From NCBI GenBank assembly GCA_007127235.1, contig SKZT01000150.1:1-35043 (forward strand): a DNA stretch of 35,043 nucleotides. The letters run 5' to 3'. The translations under genes and the position numbers were made by a program. Source of the DNA: Desulfobacteraceae bacterium (GTDB lineage Bacteria; Desulfobacterota; Desulfobacteria; Desulfobacterales; SKZT01). Of the stretch, positions 1-6,730 are shown in pieces. Position 1 is the first letter of the stretch, and each line of letters opens with the position of its first letter. Under the pieces are notes generated by a model. The model searched no databases. It was not told the origin of the DNA and saw nothing but the letters and a program-made list of their open reading frames with translations.

Positions 1-1
1 C

Positions 2-1027
2 CTCCGCCGATGGATCATATCACTTTTGCAACTTTCCTCATTGGTCCCTTTTTGCATTGCCGTATCCACGCTGATCTTAGCCAAAGCCGGTTTTGTTTTT
101 AATGAGATATTTCTGTATTGGTTTCCAAACCTGTTTTTCTCCGTATGCTTTCTTGTATTCATCGTTGGCATCAACATAATGAGACCTTCATTATCCCGAT
201 GCCTTCAGGGCATTTCTGTTTTTATTTTTTTGGGATCAATTTTATTTTTGCTTATTTCCGGGCTTGTGAACTGGGAAAAAACGATTGTCGAAGCTCAAAA
301 TACCATGCAATCTGAGCCTTTGCACTGGAGGCATCTGATCTTGGGTTTTTGGCTTTTTATGGCCGGCGAACTGGCTGTTTACCATAATACGATTCATCAA
401 CAGCGACCGGTTTCTTTGTTTAACATCGTATGTGCATTTGTTGTTTCTCTCGTCATTTTTATATCCTGGGGAAAATTCGCGCTCCATTTTGTCTCTATGG
501 AACGTCTGGCTGACAGCACAGTCCCTCATTTCGTTGTAGCCCAGGCCATTTCAGGGGAAATGGGTCAAAAGATCATGGGCGCGGCTATTCTCGCCGGCAG
601 CTTTGCTTCGGTTAACCTGCTTATGGCGGGGGGTAGCGCAGCGCTGGCCAAGATGGCCAGGTCTCGACAAATCTTTCCCATACTAAAAAATCCTAAACTT
701 GTAGAAAAGTTTTCAATGATGATTTTGTTTATCGCAATACTGAGCATGTTACTTTCAGGAATGGCCGGAAAGGAAATAACATGGACAATTGCATACAGTG
801 CCTTTTATGTTTGGCTTGTTTCATACGCAGCCTTTAATGTGTTTGCTTTTCAACAATCGCGGCATTACGCATTTTTATCTGCCGCGATTTATTTGGGGGC
901 AGTTGCTGTTCTTATTGTCACGGACCCGGATTTACTGTTGGTAAGTCTATTTATTGCCGGCTTTATCATATTTTCGGGTTTTATCTTGATTTTGGGCAGA
1001 AACAATGGTGGCGCACCTGTTGGTTAA
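2..1027 (+). CDS. APC-type amino-acid permease-like membrane protein, 5' end missing
   Basis: The frame is open to the left edge of the window. The first possible start inside it is a TTG at 26 without a convincing ribosome site, so the gene very probably begins outside. The visible 333 residues are strongly hydrophobic, with about ten membrane segments. Near residues 194-220 there is a small-residue segment followed by ALAKMARSRQIFP, which resembles the segment after TM8 in amino-acid/polyamine/organocation (APC) permeases, where a MAR-x-x-x-P pattern is common. The protein is probably an inner-membrane transporter of a small organic solute. The substrate cannot be read from this portion. 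The gene is followed after 60 bases by a secreted rhodanese-like gene on the same strand, so the two may be co-transcribed. Membrane protein assignment is firm; the APC family is moderately sure. Confidence 0.6.
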   Translation, partial: LRRWIISLLQLSSLVPFCIAVSTLILAKAGFVFNEIFLYWFPNLFFSVCFLVFIVGINIMRPSLSRCLQGISVFIFLGSILFLLISGLVNWEKTIVEAQNTMQSEPLHWRHLILGFWLFMAGELAVYHNTIHQQRPVSLFNIVCAFVVSLVIFISWGKFALHFVSMERLADSTVPHFVVAQAISGEMGQKIMGAAILAGSFASVNLLMAGGSAALAKMARSRQIFPILKNPKLVEKFSMMILFIAILSMLLSGMAGKEITWTIAYSAFYVWLVSYAAFNVFAFQQSRHYAFLSAAIYLGAVAVLIVTDPDLLLVSLFIAGFIIFSGFILILGRNNGGAPVG

Positions 1028-1087
1028 AAATTTCATGATTTTCAGACAGGTGCATAATCTTTTTTATTAAAAAGAAAGGAAAATGAG

Positions 1088-1504
1088 ATGGCTATTACGA
1101 GAATGAAAACGTTGATAACTTTAACAGCTTTTGTTGTGGCGGTTTTGATTACCACAAACTACGCCGCACTGGCCAATGAAATCCCACGCATCTCCAAGGA
1201 AGAGGCCAGAGAGATGTTGGATAATCCAGACGTGGTTTTTCTGGATGTGAGGTCCGGCAGCGACTGGAGGGCAAGCCAGGTGAAAATCAGCGGTGCGGTT
1301 TACGAAGATTATAGAAATGTGGAAACATGGGCTCAAAAATATGATCCGGAAAAAACTTACATTCTGTATTGCGCCTGACCAGGCGAAGGTACCTCTGCCT
1401 GGACGGCAGCGCAAATGAAAGAGAAAGGTTTCGAAAATGTTTACGCTTTAAAAGGGGGATGGCACGAGTGGCATCGTTCCCGATTTCCTACCGAGTACAA
1501 ATAA
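1088..1504 (+). CDS. Secreted rhodanese-domain protein with in-frame TGA (probable selenocysteine)
   Basis: Single-domain rhodanese of 138 residues if the TGA at 1376-1378 is read as selenocysteine; conventional calling would stop it at 96 residues. A signal peptide (hydrophobic residues 8-24, cleavage probably after ALA at 29) points to the periplasm. Rhodanese marks are LDVR at 52-55, the active-site loop YCA-U-PGEGTSA at about 94-104, and the C-terminal ALKGGWHEW. In relatives the loop reads YCACPxExTS, and the second Cys carries the persulfide; here that codon is TGA, giving C95-A-U97. After the TGA the frame stays open for 41 codons of good rhodanese sequence to a TAA at 1502-1504. The start has an AAGGA ribosome site 7 bases upstream. 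A hairpin with SECIS geometry lies at 1395-1409. The likely role is sulfur or redox transfer in the periplasm. A recent nonsense mutation is the alternative, but the Cys-to-TGA position argues against it. Confidence 0.82.
1395..1409 (+). promoter_or_regulatory. Candidate bacterial SECIS hairpin
   Basis: A perfect 5-bp stem (CTGCC with GGCAG) encloses the 5-base loop TGGAC. The loop starts at 1400, leaving 21 bases after the TGA that ends at 1378, and a G is the second loop base. This fits the rules known for bacterial SECIS elements: an apical loop 16-37 bases from the UGA, with a G in its first two positions. SelB would bind it to deliver Sec-tRNA. It lies inside the coding sequence, as bacterial SECIS elements do. 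Whether SelA, SelB and SelC exist in this genome cannot be seen here. Confidence 0.6.
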
Positions 1505-1548
1505 TAAAAATTTATCGTTTTAATTAATCATTATAAACACCCCGAACG

Positions 1549-1577
1549 AAAACTCCCCTCCCGCGTGGGAGGGGAGT
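1549..1577 (-). terminator. Intrinsic terminator at the end of the flgM-fliW block
   Basis: An 11-bp perfect stem (1552-1562 with 1567-1577, ACTCCCCTCCC arm) has a 4-base loop. Read on the minus strand it is followed by TTTT. It lies 31 bases past the stop of the SUMF1-domain gene. On the plus strand no T-run follows, although a stem this strong may also hinder transcription from the convergent rhodanese gene. The arm sequence is a type often seen as a dispersed intergenic hairpin, so it may have copies elsewhere. Confidence 0.6.
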
Positions 1578-1607
1578 GGGGTACATAGGCATTAACCTAA
1601 GGGATGT

Positions 1608-2621
1608 TCAGTCTGGTTCAACAACAATACGAAGGCCGTTGCTTTCGAGTTGTAAGTCGGAGGGATAACGCCCCCGAAACAAAGCACGAAGATGGTGTTT
1701 TTCAGAGTCCCAACCGCCTCCCCTGCGGACGCGAAACATCTGTTGACTTCTTCGAGAAGGTTGCTTTTCAAGACCTTGATTATAAGCGTCTTTTAGGTAA
1801 ATATCCTGACACCATTCCCAAACATTGCCGCTCATGTCATGGAGCCCAAAAGAATTTGCTTTTTTTTCTCCCACGGGATGTGTGGCATTCTGACTATTGG
1901 CTTGATACCAGCCAAGGTTTGATATTTCATTGCCTCCGGCATAAATTTCTTTCTTGCCACCACCTCTGGCGGCATACTCCCATTCAGCTTCGGTTGGCAG
2001 ACGTGCGATATATCCACCAGCGATATTTAATTTTGAAGCAAATTCTGTGGCTTTGTTCCAGCTCACATGCTCAACGGGATAATTATCCCCTTTTTTAAAG
2101 CGGGAGGGATTTTCTCCCATGATTTTTTCCCAAACTCCCTGGGTGATCTCGTATTTGCCCATCCAAAAACCATCGACACAAACTTCATGAGCGGGAATTT
2201 CATCAGCTTGGCATTCTTTAGCCCACTTGCCGCAACCCATCATAAAGCATCCTTCCGGAATCCAAACCAATTCAATGCCCGTCTCAGGATCTGTCCACTG
2301 CTTGCTTTTTCTCAATTCCACAAAAAGATCAAACATTTCTCCTGCTTCGATATAGATTCGCTTCTGATATTTTTCGTACCCGTATTTGTTGACTTGAATC
2401 AGATAGGCTCCGGGTTCTATGGCCATACCGGGATAATAATCGTGATCAATTTCCAATATTTCCACAATGGAATCCATTGGCTCAGGATAGACAAACAGCA
2501 AGCCGTTGGTCATTGCAAGTGCCTGATAATTACTTAGAGGCGAAAAAAAAACAAGAAACTTTATCAACAAAAAAGTTGTTATTATCCAGTGTTTTGAAAA
2601 AAAAAATAAGGATAGATTCAT
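1608..2621 (-). CDS. Secreted PEGA plus SUMF1 (FGE-sulfatase fold) domain protein
   Basis: 337 residues. A long hydrophobic signal sequence (residues 1-36, ending QALA) suggests export; no lipobox is visible. Residues about 39-105 look like a PEGA domain (YPEPMDSIVEI, GAYLIQV), a small beta-sandwich found in envelope proteins. From about 115 to the end runs a SUMF1/formylglycine-generating-enzyme fold: MVW-like IPEGCFMMGC, VCVDGFWMGKYEIT, RLPTEAEWEYAARGG (207-221), GLHDMSGNVWEWCQD (259-273) and RRGGGWDS (299-306). In true formylglycine-generating enzymes, catalytic cysteines follow the RGGSW motif; here that stretch is DSEKHHLR and has none, so sulfatase activation is unlikely and a binding or structural role is more probable. 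The ATG overlaps the fliW stop as ATGA, so it is translated with the csrA-fliW pair. It is not a known flagellar part. Confidence 0.85.
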   Translation of the reverse strand: MNLSLFFFSKHWIITTFLLIKFLVFFSPLSNYQALAMTNGLLFVYPEPMDSIVEILEIDHDYYPGMAIEPGAYLIQVNKYGYEKYQKRIYIEAGEMFDLFVELRKSKQWTDPETGIELVWIPEGCFMMGCGKWAKECQADEIPAHEVCVDGFWMGKYEITQGVWEKIMGENPSRFKKGDNYPVEHVSWNKATEFASKLNIAGGYIARLPTEAEWEYAARGGGKKEIYAGGNEISNLGWYQANSQNATHPVGEKKANSFGLHDMSGNVWEWCQDIYLKDAYNQGLEKQPSRRSQQMFRVRRGGGWDSEKHHLRALFRGRYPSDLQLESNGLRIVVEPD

Positions 2622-3046
2622 TTGGTTGTATTGGGCAAGGGAGTTTTATTTTGGTAACCACTGTTTTCCGAGACAATTTGCACCGCCCGATCTGTTTTGG
2701 GAGCGTAAATGACCGGGGCCAGAAGATTTAGGGTGACATTGTTATCCTGGTAGAAAGTGATAGTGGAAAGGATAAAATGGGGGTCTTTTATTCCGATCCC
2801 CAATTTTTCTCTTATATCCGTTCTTACATCGACACGGTAATCTGGAAAAAAAAGAGCTGGATTAATAAGCAGGAATGCCACATGGGGTTCTTCGACACTT
2901 TGGAAACAAAAGAGAACGTCATCATTTTTTGTCGGCATAACGATAAAATCTCTGAGCTGTTCAAAACCGATTAGTCCTTCCGGAAAGTGTACCACTTTTT
3001 TCGGGTCATAGCTAATTTCACCAAATCGGGTCTGAAGGGTTTTCAT
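2618..3046 (-). CDS. fliW: Flagellar assembly factor FliW
   Basis: 142 residues from the ATG at 3044-3046, starting [17 protein letters not shown]; a longer frame to 3133 runs back through csrA and is not the start. Family features are [17 protein letters not shown] near the N-terminus, the [16 protein letters not shown] segment and the terminal [11 protein letters not shown]. In characterised systems FliW binds both flagellin and CsrA, so that free FliW, released when flagellin is exported, relieves or imposes CsrA control of flagellin mRNA. Here it overlaps csrA (ATGA) upstream and the SUMF1-domain gene (ATGA) downstream, which suggests balanced synthesis of all three. The C-terminal 20 or so residues ([17 protein letters not shown]) are a polar tail. 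Length and motifs fit the family well. Confidence 0.95.
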   Translation of the reverse strand: MKTLQTRFGEISYDPKKVVHFPEGLIGFEQLRDFIVMPTKNDDVLFCFQSVEEPHVAFLLINPALFFPDYRVDVRTDIREKLGIGIKDPHFILSTITFYQDNNVTLNLLAPVIYAPKTDRAVQIVSENSGYQNKTPLPNTTK

Positions 3047-3285
3047 TTCGGGTTTTTTTTCCCGGGAAGAATCGAAGCGATGGCATCGAGCCTCTTTAAA
3101 TCCCACTGACTTGCCTCCTTGTTTTCCTGGCATATCCGGTCATAAATTTCTTGACGAAAAATTTTTTTTTCACGAGGAGCTTCAATACCGATACGAATTC
3201 TTCCCTCTTTGTTTTCCAAAATGGTGATCCTGATATTATCACCAATGACAATGCCCTCACCGCTTTTTCTTGTCAATACCAGCAT
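3043..3285 (-). CDS. csrA: Carbon storage regulator CsrA, RNA-binding translational regulator
   Basis: 80 residues from the ATG at 3283-3285, giving the family's invariant beginning [22 protein letters not shown]; an upstream in-frame ATG at 3324 would add 13 residues that the family lacks. The core [24 protein letters not shown] carries the GIEAP and R residues that contact GGA motifs in RNA. The C-terminus is extended beyond the 61-residue E. coli form, as in FliW-containing bacteria where this extension contributes to FliW binding. The ribosome site is AGGGAGGG, whose GGA could itself be a CsrA target. The gene lies 42 bases after flgL and overlaps fliW by ATGA. Confidence 0.96.
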   Translation of the reverse strand: MLVLTRKSGEGIVIGDNIRITILENKEGRIRIGIEAPREKKIFRQEIYDRICQENKEASQWDLKRLDAIASILPGKKNPK

Positions 3286-3327
3286 CCCGCCCTCCCTGGC
3301 GATTTTTTTTGAATTGATTGTCAACGA

Positions 3328-4272
3328 TTACATAAAATTAAGAATAGACAACCTCGCCACCTTGGCTGTGACGTTTAAAGCCGCTTCGAAAGCAGTTTCC
3401 TGCTGAACCAGCCTTGAATACACATCAATTATGTCGGCATCTTCATATCGGGATATGATTTGCTTAAATTCGATGGAGGCTATCTCAAGCTGCTCTGTTG
3501 CTCTATCGATTCTCCAGGCATTATTGCCCATCTGCCCTTTTAAGCGCCGCACCTGTTCGGCACCGGTTTCCAAAAGGTTAAGTCCTTCACTTATATTTTC
3601 CAGATCGTTGCCGCGCACCGCAATTTCGAGATTATTTAAGACCGAAAAAAGGTTTACAGCTCCGGGATCTACCTCTCCATTATTGTCAGCATCTCCCAAA
3701 AAAAGTGCATTGCCGGTCAGGCTGATCTGGATATGGTTTCCAGGGGCGATTTCTACGGTTTTAATGTTATTGTCTCCATGATAATACATCAAAGGGCCGG
3801 TTGAAGGATCGTCAGGATTATAATCTGTGTTTTTTGTGAATGGAATCGTTTTGTCTTTATACCCGGCAAAGATAAATTGGCCGGTGGACTGACTGTTGGC
3901 CACTTGAAGCATTTCATCGAACAACGCAGCGATCTGATTGGCAAAAATCTGCAAATCTTCATCATTGACAGTTCCACTGATTGAGGCTATCCCAAGCTCC
4001 TTTGCCCTGACCATGATTTCCCCGATATGGCCCAGGCTGGAATCAAGAAGCTCCATGCTTCCTTTAGCAACTGCCATATGGTTCAGATAGCGCTCGGTCA
4101 TTTTACTCTGTGCCCCATAAAGGAGAACAGGTCTTATGGCGGCCGGGTCGTCTGAGGGCTTGTTGAGTTTTTTTCCTGTAACGGATTGTTGTCTCAAATC
4201 ATACAATTTATTGGAAATGCTTTCAAGGTTATATCCCAGCATTCGATAGTTCATACCTAAAGTGGCTTTCAT
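3328..4272 (-). CDS. flgL: Hook-filament junction protein FlgL (HAP3)
   Basis: 314 residues, a flagellin-like protein joining FlgK to the filament. The N-terminal coiled coil holds the family pattern (YRMLGYNLESISNKLYDLRQQSVTGKKLNKPSDDP split over residues 9-42), and the C-terminus (RYEDADIIDVYSRLVQQETAFEAALNVTAKV) is the conserved flagellin-like helix. The central domain contains GQFIFAGY. Residues 194-202 read DADNNGEVD, a DxDxNGxVD calcium-loop-like insertion not standard for FlgL. It lies 7 bases after flgK and precedes csrA, in the late block led by flgM, so expression by sigma-28 is likely. Confidence 0.95.
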   Translation of the reverse strand: MKATLGMNYRMLGYNLESISNKLYDLRQQSVTGKKLNKPSDDPAAIRPVLLYGAQSKMTERYLNHMAVAKGSMELLDSSLGHIGEIMVRAKELGIASISGTVNDEDLQIFANQIAALFDEMLQVANSQSTGQFIFAGYKDKTIPFTKNTDYNPDDPSTGPLMYYHGDNNIKTVEIAPGNHIQISLTGNALFLGDADNNGEVDPGAVNLFSVLNNLEIAVRGNDLENISEGLNLLETGAEQVRRLKGQMGNNAWRIDRATEQLEIASIEFKQIISRYEDADIIDVYSRLVQQETAFEAALNVTAKVARLSILNFM

Positions 4273-4279
4273 TGTATCC

Positions 4280-5644
4280 TTACCTCTTCATGTTCAGAAC
4301 CGTTGCCATCATTTCATCAATTGTACTTACGTATGTACAACAGGCTTCAAAACCTCGTTGAAATAGAGTCAGGTTGATAATCTCCTGTTCTAAAGACACG
4401 CCGACGGAGGCCTCGCGCATATTTTCCAGCTGGGTCAGAGTATCCGAAGCGCCTCCCAGTGCCATGGCGTTTCTTCTGCTTTCAGTGCCTACCGTGGATG
4501 ACATTTGCCCAGAGAACTCCATAAAGGATTCCTTATCGTTAATAACCTGAGCGTTAAACAATGCGTAAATGCTAAGGGCGTTTTCATTATCACCGGGAGC
4601 TCCGGTGGTGGCTCCGGCTGCTGCAATCTCCTGGGTGGATTTTATTTCAACGATGATGACATCTGATCCCTCCGAAAAAAATGGTCTTCCGGTTATTCCA
4701 TCAAGGCCATAGCCATCCTCATGCTGAGCATTGACCTGGGTGACCATACTGTTTTTCAACTCATCCAGACTATTTTCCAATTCCTGAATAAGGGTATCGC
4801 GGATATCCAGGAAACCTCTGAACTCGCCGCCGAAATTGTTTTTAGTGGCAGGAAAAATGATATCTCCGGTTTTGATCCGGAATTGAATGTTATCGCCATC
4901 ATAATAGGATTCGAATTGTGCCGTGTAGTTACCCTGTACCAGAGGAAGTCCTCCTGGAAGCTGAACTCCGGTTTGACCATGTTCCGACTGATAGGTTTGA
5001 ATGCCTATCATATTGGACAGATCATTGAGCAAAAGGTCTCTTCTATCCCGATCGTTGCTGGCCGTATGTCCCAGGACCTCCTTGTTTCGAATGTTTTCAT
5101 TCAGCTTGGCAACCTCCTGAACTTTGAGGTTGATTTCATTGACCTTTGTGGTCAGGCTTAAGTTGATGTTTTGTCCGATTTTGACCAGTTCTCCTTTTGT
5201 TTGTGCAAAAGAATCCAGAAGGTTGTCTCCTTCATAAAGTACCCGGTCTCTTTCCACGTACCCCGAGGGATTCTGGGACAGATCGTGCCAGGCTCCGAAA
5301 AATCGCTCAATATGCGATGCCAAAGAATATTCCCCTGTATTGAAAACACGTTCAAGCTCGGCCAGGGGACCTTTTTTGGCACTTTCATTTCCCAATACAT
5401 TGTGCTGATTGAGAAGCTGACCGGAAATAAAATGGTCATACTCTCTGGATATTTCCAGCACATTGACTCCCTGGCCGATTATATGTCCCTGGATATTGAT
5501 GGCGATATTGGGCGATAACCTTGCAAATTGCCTGGAATATCCGGGTGTATTGACATTGGCCACATTGTTGCCGGTGGTTTCCACGGCTTTCTGATTGGCC
5601 AAAATACCTGTTAGGCCCGTATTCAAGGATCCGACAAGAGACAT
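4280..5644 (-). CDS. flgK: Hook-associated protein FlgK (HAP1)
   Basis: 454 residues. The N-terminus SLNTGLTGILANQKAVETTG-NNVANVNTPGYSRQ (residues 6-39) is the flagellar rod/hook signature; the C-terminus (SLEQEIINLTLFQRGFEACCTYVSTIDEMM) is the paired helix that forms the tube core. FlgK is exported and forms the first junction zone on the hook. At 454 residues it is at the short end of the family, which often exceeds 500, implying a reduced variable outer domain. Two adjacent cysteines in the C-terminal helix (ACC) replace the usual small residues. Its ATG overlaps the flgN stop as TAATG, coupling it to its export chaperone. Confidence 0.95.
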   Translation of the reverse strand: MSLVGSLNTGLTGILANQKAVETTGNNVANVNTPGYSRQFARLSPNIAINIQGHIIGQGVNVLEISREYDHFISGQLLNQHNVLGNESAKKGPLAELERVFNTGEYSLASHIERFFGAWHDLSQNPSGYVERDRVLYEGDNLLDSFAQTKGELVKIGQNINLSLTTKVNEINLKVQEVAKLNENIRNKEVLGHTASNDRDRRDLLLNDLSNMIGIQTYQSEHGQTGVQLPGGLPLVQGNYTAQFESYYDGDNIQFRIKTGDIIFPATKNNFGGEFRGFLDIRDTLIQELENSLDELKNSMVTQVNAQHEDGYGLDGITGRPFFSEGSDVIIVEIKSTQEIAAAGATTGAPGDNENALSIYALFNAQVINDKESFMEFSGQMSSTVGTESRRNAMALGGASDTLTQLENMREASVGVSLEQEIINLTLFQRGFEACCTYVSTIDEMMATVLNMKR

Positions 5645-6009
5645 TATATCCTCCCTGAGAGTAATACGCCGGAAAATTTTCCCGCCACTTTTGATCCATC
5701 TTCTTCATAAAACTCGTGAAACATCCGGTCCCCAAAAAAACCCATTGACTCACGAACCCAGCTTAAGGCTGACAAGAAAAAATATGCGTTTCTGAGATTT
5801 TCCGAGAAAACAGTTTCAGACAGTTCTTTTTCTTCAGGAGTCAATGCGCCAACAATTTCGATAACACCGGATATTTCTTTGAGCAAACTTTCTTTCTGAG
5901 CTGTCAACTCGAGCATCTTGCCAACTAAAAGTTTTTTGGCGGCCTGTCTTTCTTCTAAAATAACATCACGCAATCTAATGAGCAGTTCTGTCAGCATTTT
6001 CCTATCCAT
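5644..6009 (-). CDS. flgN: FlgN-type export chaperone for FlgK and FlgL
   Basis: 121 residues, nearly all helical and charged, as in FlgN chaperones, which hold FlgK and FlgL unfolded and bring them to the export gate. Sequence similarity within the family is low; position between flgM and flgK is the strongest evidence. The frame begins 8 bases inside flgM with no clear ribosome site. A second ATG at codon 5 (5995-5997) is preceded by AGGA and starts after the flgM stop, so the true protein may begin MLTELLIRLRDVI. The stop overlaps the flgK start. Confidence 0.85.
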   Translation of the reverse strand: MDRKMLTELLIRLRDVILEERQAAKKLLVGKMLELTAQKESLLKEISGVIEIVGALTPEEKELSETVFSENLRNAYFFLSALSWVRESMGFFGDRMFHEFYEEDGSKVAGKFSGVLLSGRI

Positions 6010-6292
6010 TTTTGTTGCTTTTCAAGATATATTTCAATAGACTCATTGCTACTTTTTTCAAATCGGGAGAGTAGGTACCCTCTGCAATTTGTGCTTTAAC
6101 CTCCTGGAGCTTGGCCTGCCGGTCTGTATTGGGGGAAAGATTTTCTTCCATACCTTGAACCTGCTGTAATTGTGTTGAAAAATCAACCTTATCGCCTTCC
6201 TTGATTTCCACCTTTTTTGGAGCAGTTTCCATATGCGGATTTTTTTGCGCGGCGATAAGCTGCTTGATTTCTGAACAGGAATATATTTTCAT
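6002..6292 (-). CDS. flgM: Anti-sigma-28 factor FlgM
   Basis: 96 residues, polar and probably disordered in its first half. The C-terminal part (RQAKLQEVKAQIAEGTYSPDLKKVAMSLLKYI) is the conserved helix pair by which FlgM binds sigma-28; xIxxGxYxxDxxxVA is its hallmark. FlgM holds FliA inactive until the hook is complete, then leaves through the flagellar export channel. It is first in a block (flgM, flgN, flgK, flgL, csrA, fliW), has its own near-consensus sigma-28 promoter, and an AAGGAG ribosome site 8 bases before the ATG. This gives FliA control of its own inhibitor, the usual feedback arrangement. Confidence 0.93.
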   Translation of the reverse strand: MKIYSCSEIKQLIAAQKNPHMETAPKKVEIKEGDKVDFSTQLQQVQGMEENLSPNTDRQAKLQEVKAQIAEGTYSPDLKKVAMSLLKYILKSNKNG

Positions 6293-6353
6293 TAACCACG
6301 CTCCTTGTTAAACTTTATATCCATTCTTGCCAAATGGTATTTCGTTTCTTTTT

Positions 6354-6381
6354 TTATCGGCAGAAACCATCCAATAGTTTA
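6354..6381 (-). promoter_or_regulatory. Sigma-28 (FliA) promoter of flgM
   Basis: On the minus strand the sequence reads TAAA, 16 bases, then GCCGATAA. The -10 element is an exact match to the FliA consensus (TAAAGTTT-N11-GCCGATAA). The -35 keeps TAAA, with one base more spacing than ideal. It lies about 60 bases upstream of the flgM ATG in a 107-base gap after flgJ, pointing towards flgM. Confidence 0.75.
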
Positions 6382-6399
6382 GAGAATGAAAGGAAAGCG

Positions 6400-6717
6400 T
6401 TACTCAGATTCAGCATCTTTTTTGTATTGAAGCTGCTCATAGATAAGGCGGGCAAGGCCCAAGCCGCCTCTGTTGGACATTTCCCTGGCAATTTCCATAT
6501 CCATCATTTCGTGAAAAATTTCCATGCTCATTTCATGCTTCAGGTATCCATTGTCCGGTATCGACTTTCGCATCTCTTTAAAGAGTGAGTTGATAAATAT
6601 TGACTCGAAATCCTGGCAGAGCTGTTTCAAGGTGTTTTGGTCATTTTTATCGGATCTGTTTTCATGGTTGGCCATAATTTCAGGATAACTTACTTGGGGG
6701 TCAAAAGCCAGTTTCAT
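6400..6717 (-). CDS. flgJ: FlgJ, single-domain rod-cap protein without muramidase
   Basis: 105 residues corresponding only to the N-terminal rod-binding domain of enteric FlgJ (ACQDFESIFINSLFKEMRKSIP-like core; MSMEIFHEMMDMEIAREMSNRGGLGLARLIYEQL at the end). The peptidoglycan hydrolase domain found C-terminally in gamma-proteobacterial FlgJ is absent. Split arrangements of this kind are common in deltaproteobacteria, with the wall-cutting enzyme encoded elsewhere. The gene follows flgI by 13 bases and is the last gene of the flgF block. The ribosome site AAAGGCG precedes the ATG. Confidence 0.9.
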   Translation of the reverse strand: MKLAFDPQVSYPEIMANHENRSDKNDQNTLKQLCQDFESIFINSLFKEMRKSIPDNGYLKHEMSMEIFHEMMDMEIAREMSNRGGLGLARLIYEQLQYKKDAESE

Positions 6718-6730
6718 AATAAACGCCTTT

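Noticed and set aside
1376-1378. Rhodanese as a pseudogene or genuinely 96-residue protein
   Set aside because: The TGA replaces exactly the catalytic Cys, the downstream codons are intact rhodanese sequence ending in TAA, and a SECIS-like hairpin is correctly spaced. A random nonsense mutation at this one codon is less likely.
2067-2537. 156-residue plus-strand reading frame opposite the SUMF1 gene
   Set aside because: It lies antisense to a well-supported gene and its translation has no recognisable domain. The same holds for the other plus-strand frames over the flagellar genes, for example 3431-3781, 4721-5161 and 13653-14075.
1608-2621. Active formylglycine-generating enzyme (sulfatase maturation)
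   Set aside because: The segment after RRGGGW has no cysteine where FGEs hold their catalytic pair, and no sulfatase gene is nearby.
3047-3133. 29-residue N-terminal extension of FliW
   Set aside because: It is translated from inside csrA in another frame; the ATG at 3044-3046 gives the standard FliW beginning and an ATGA junction.
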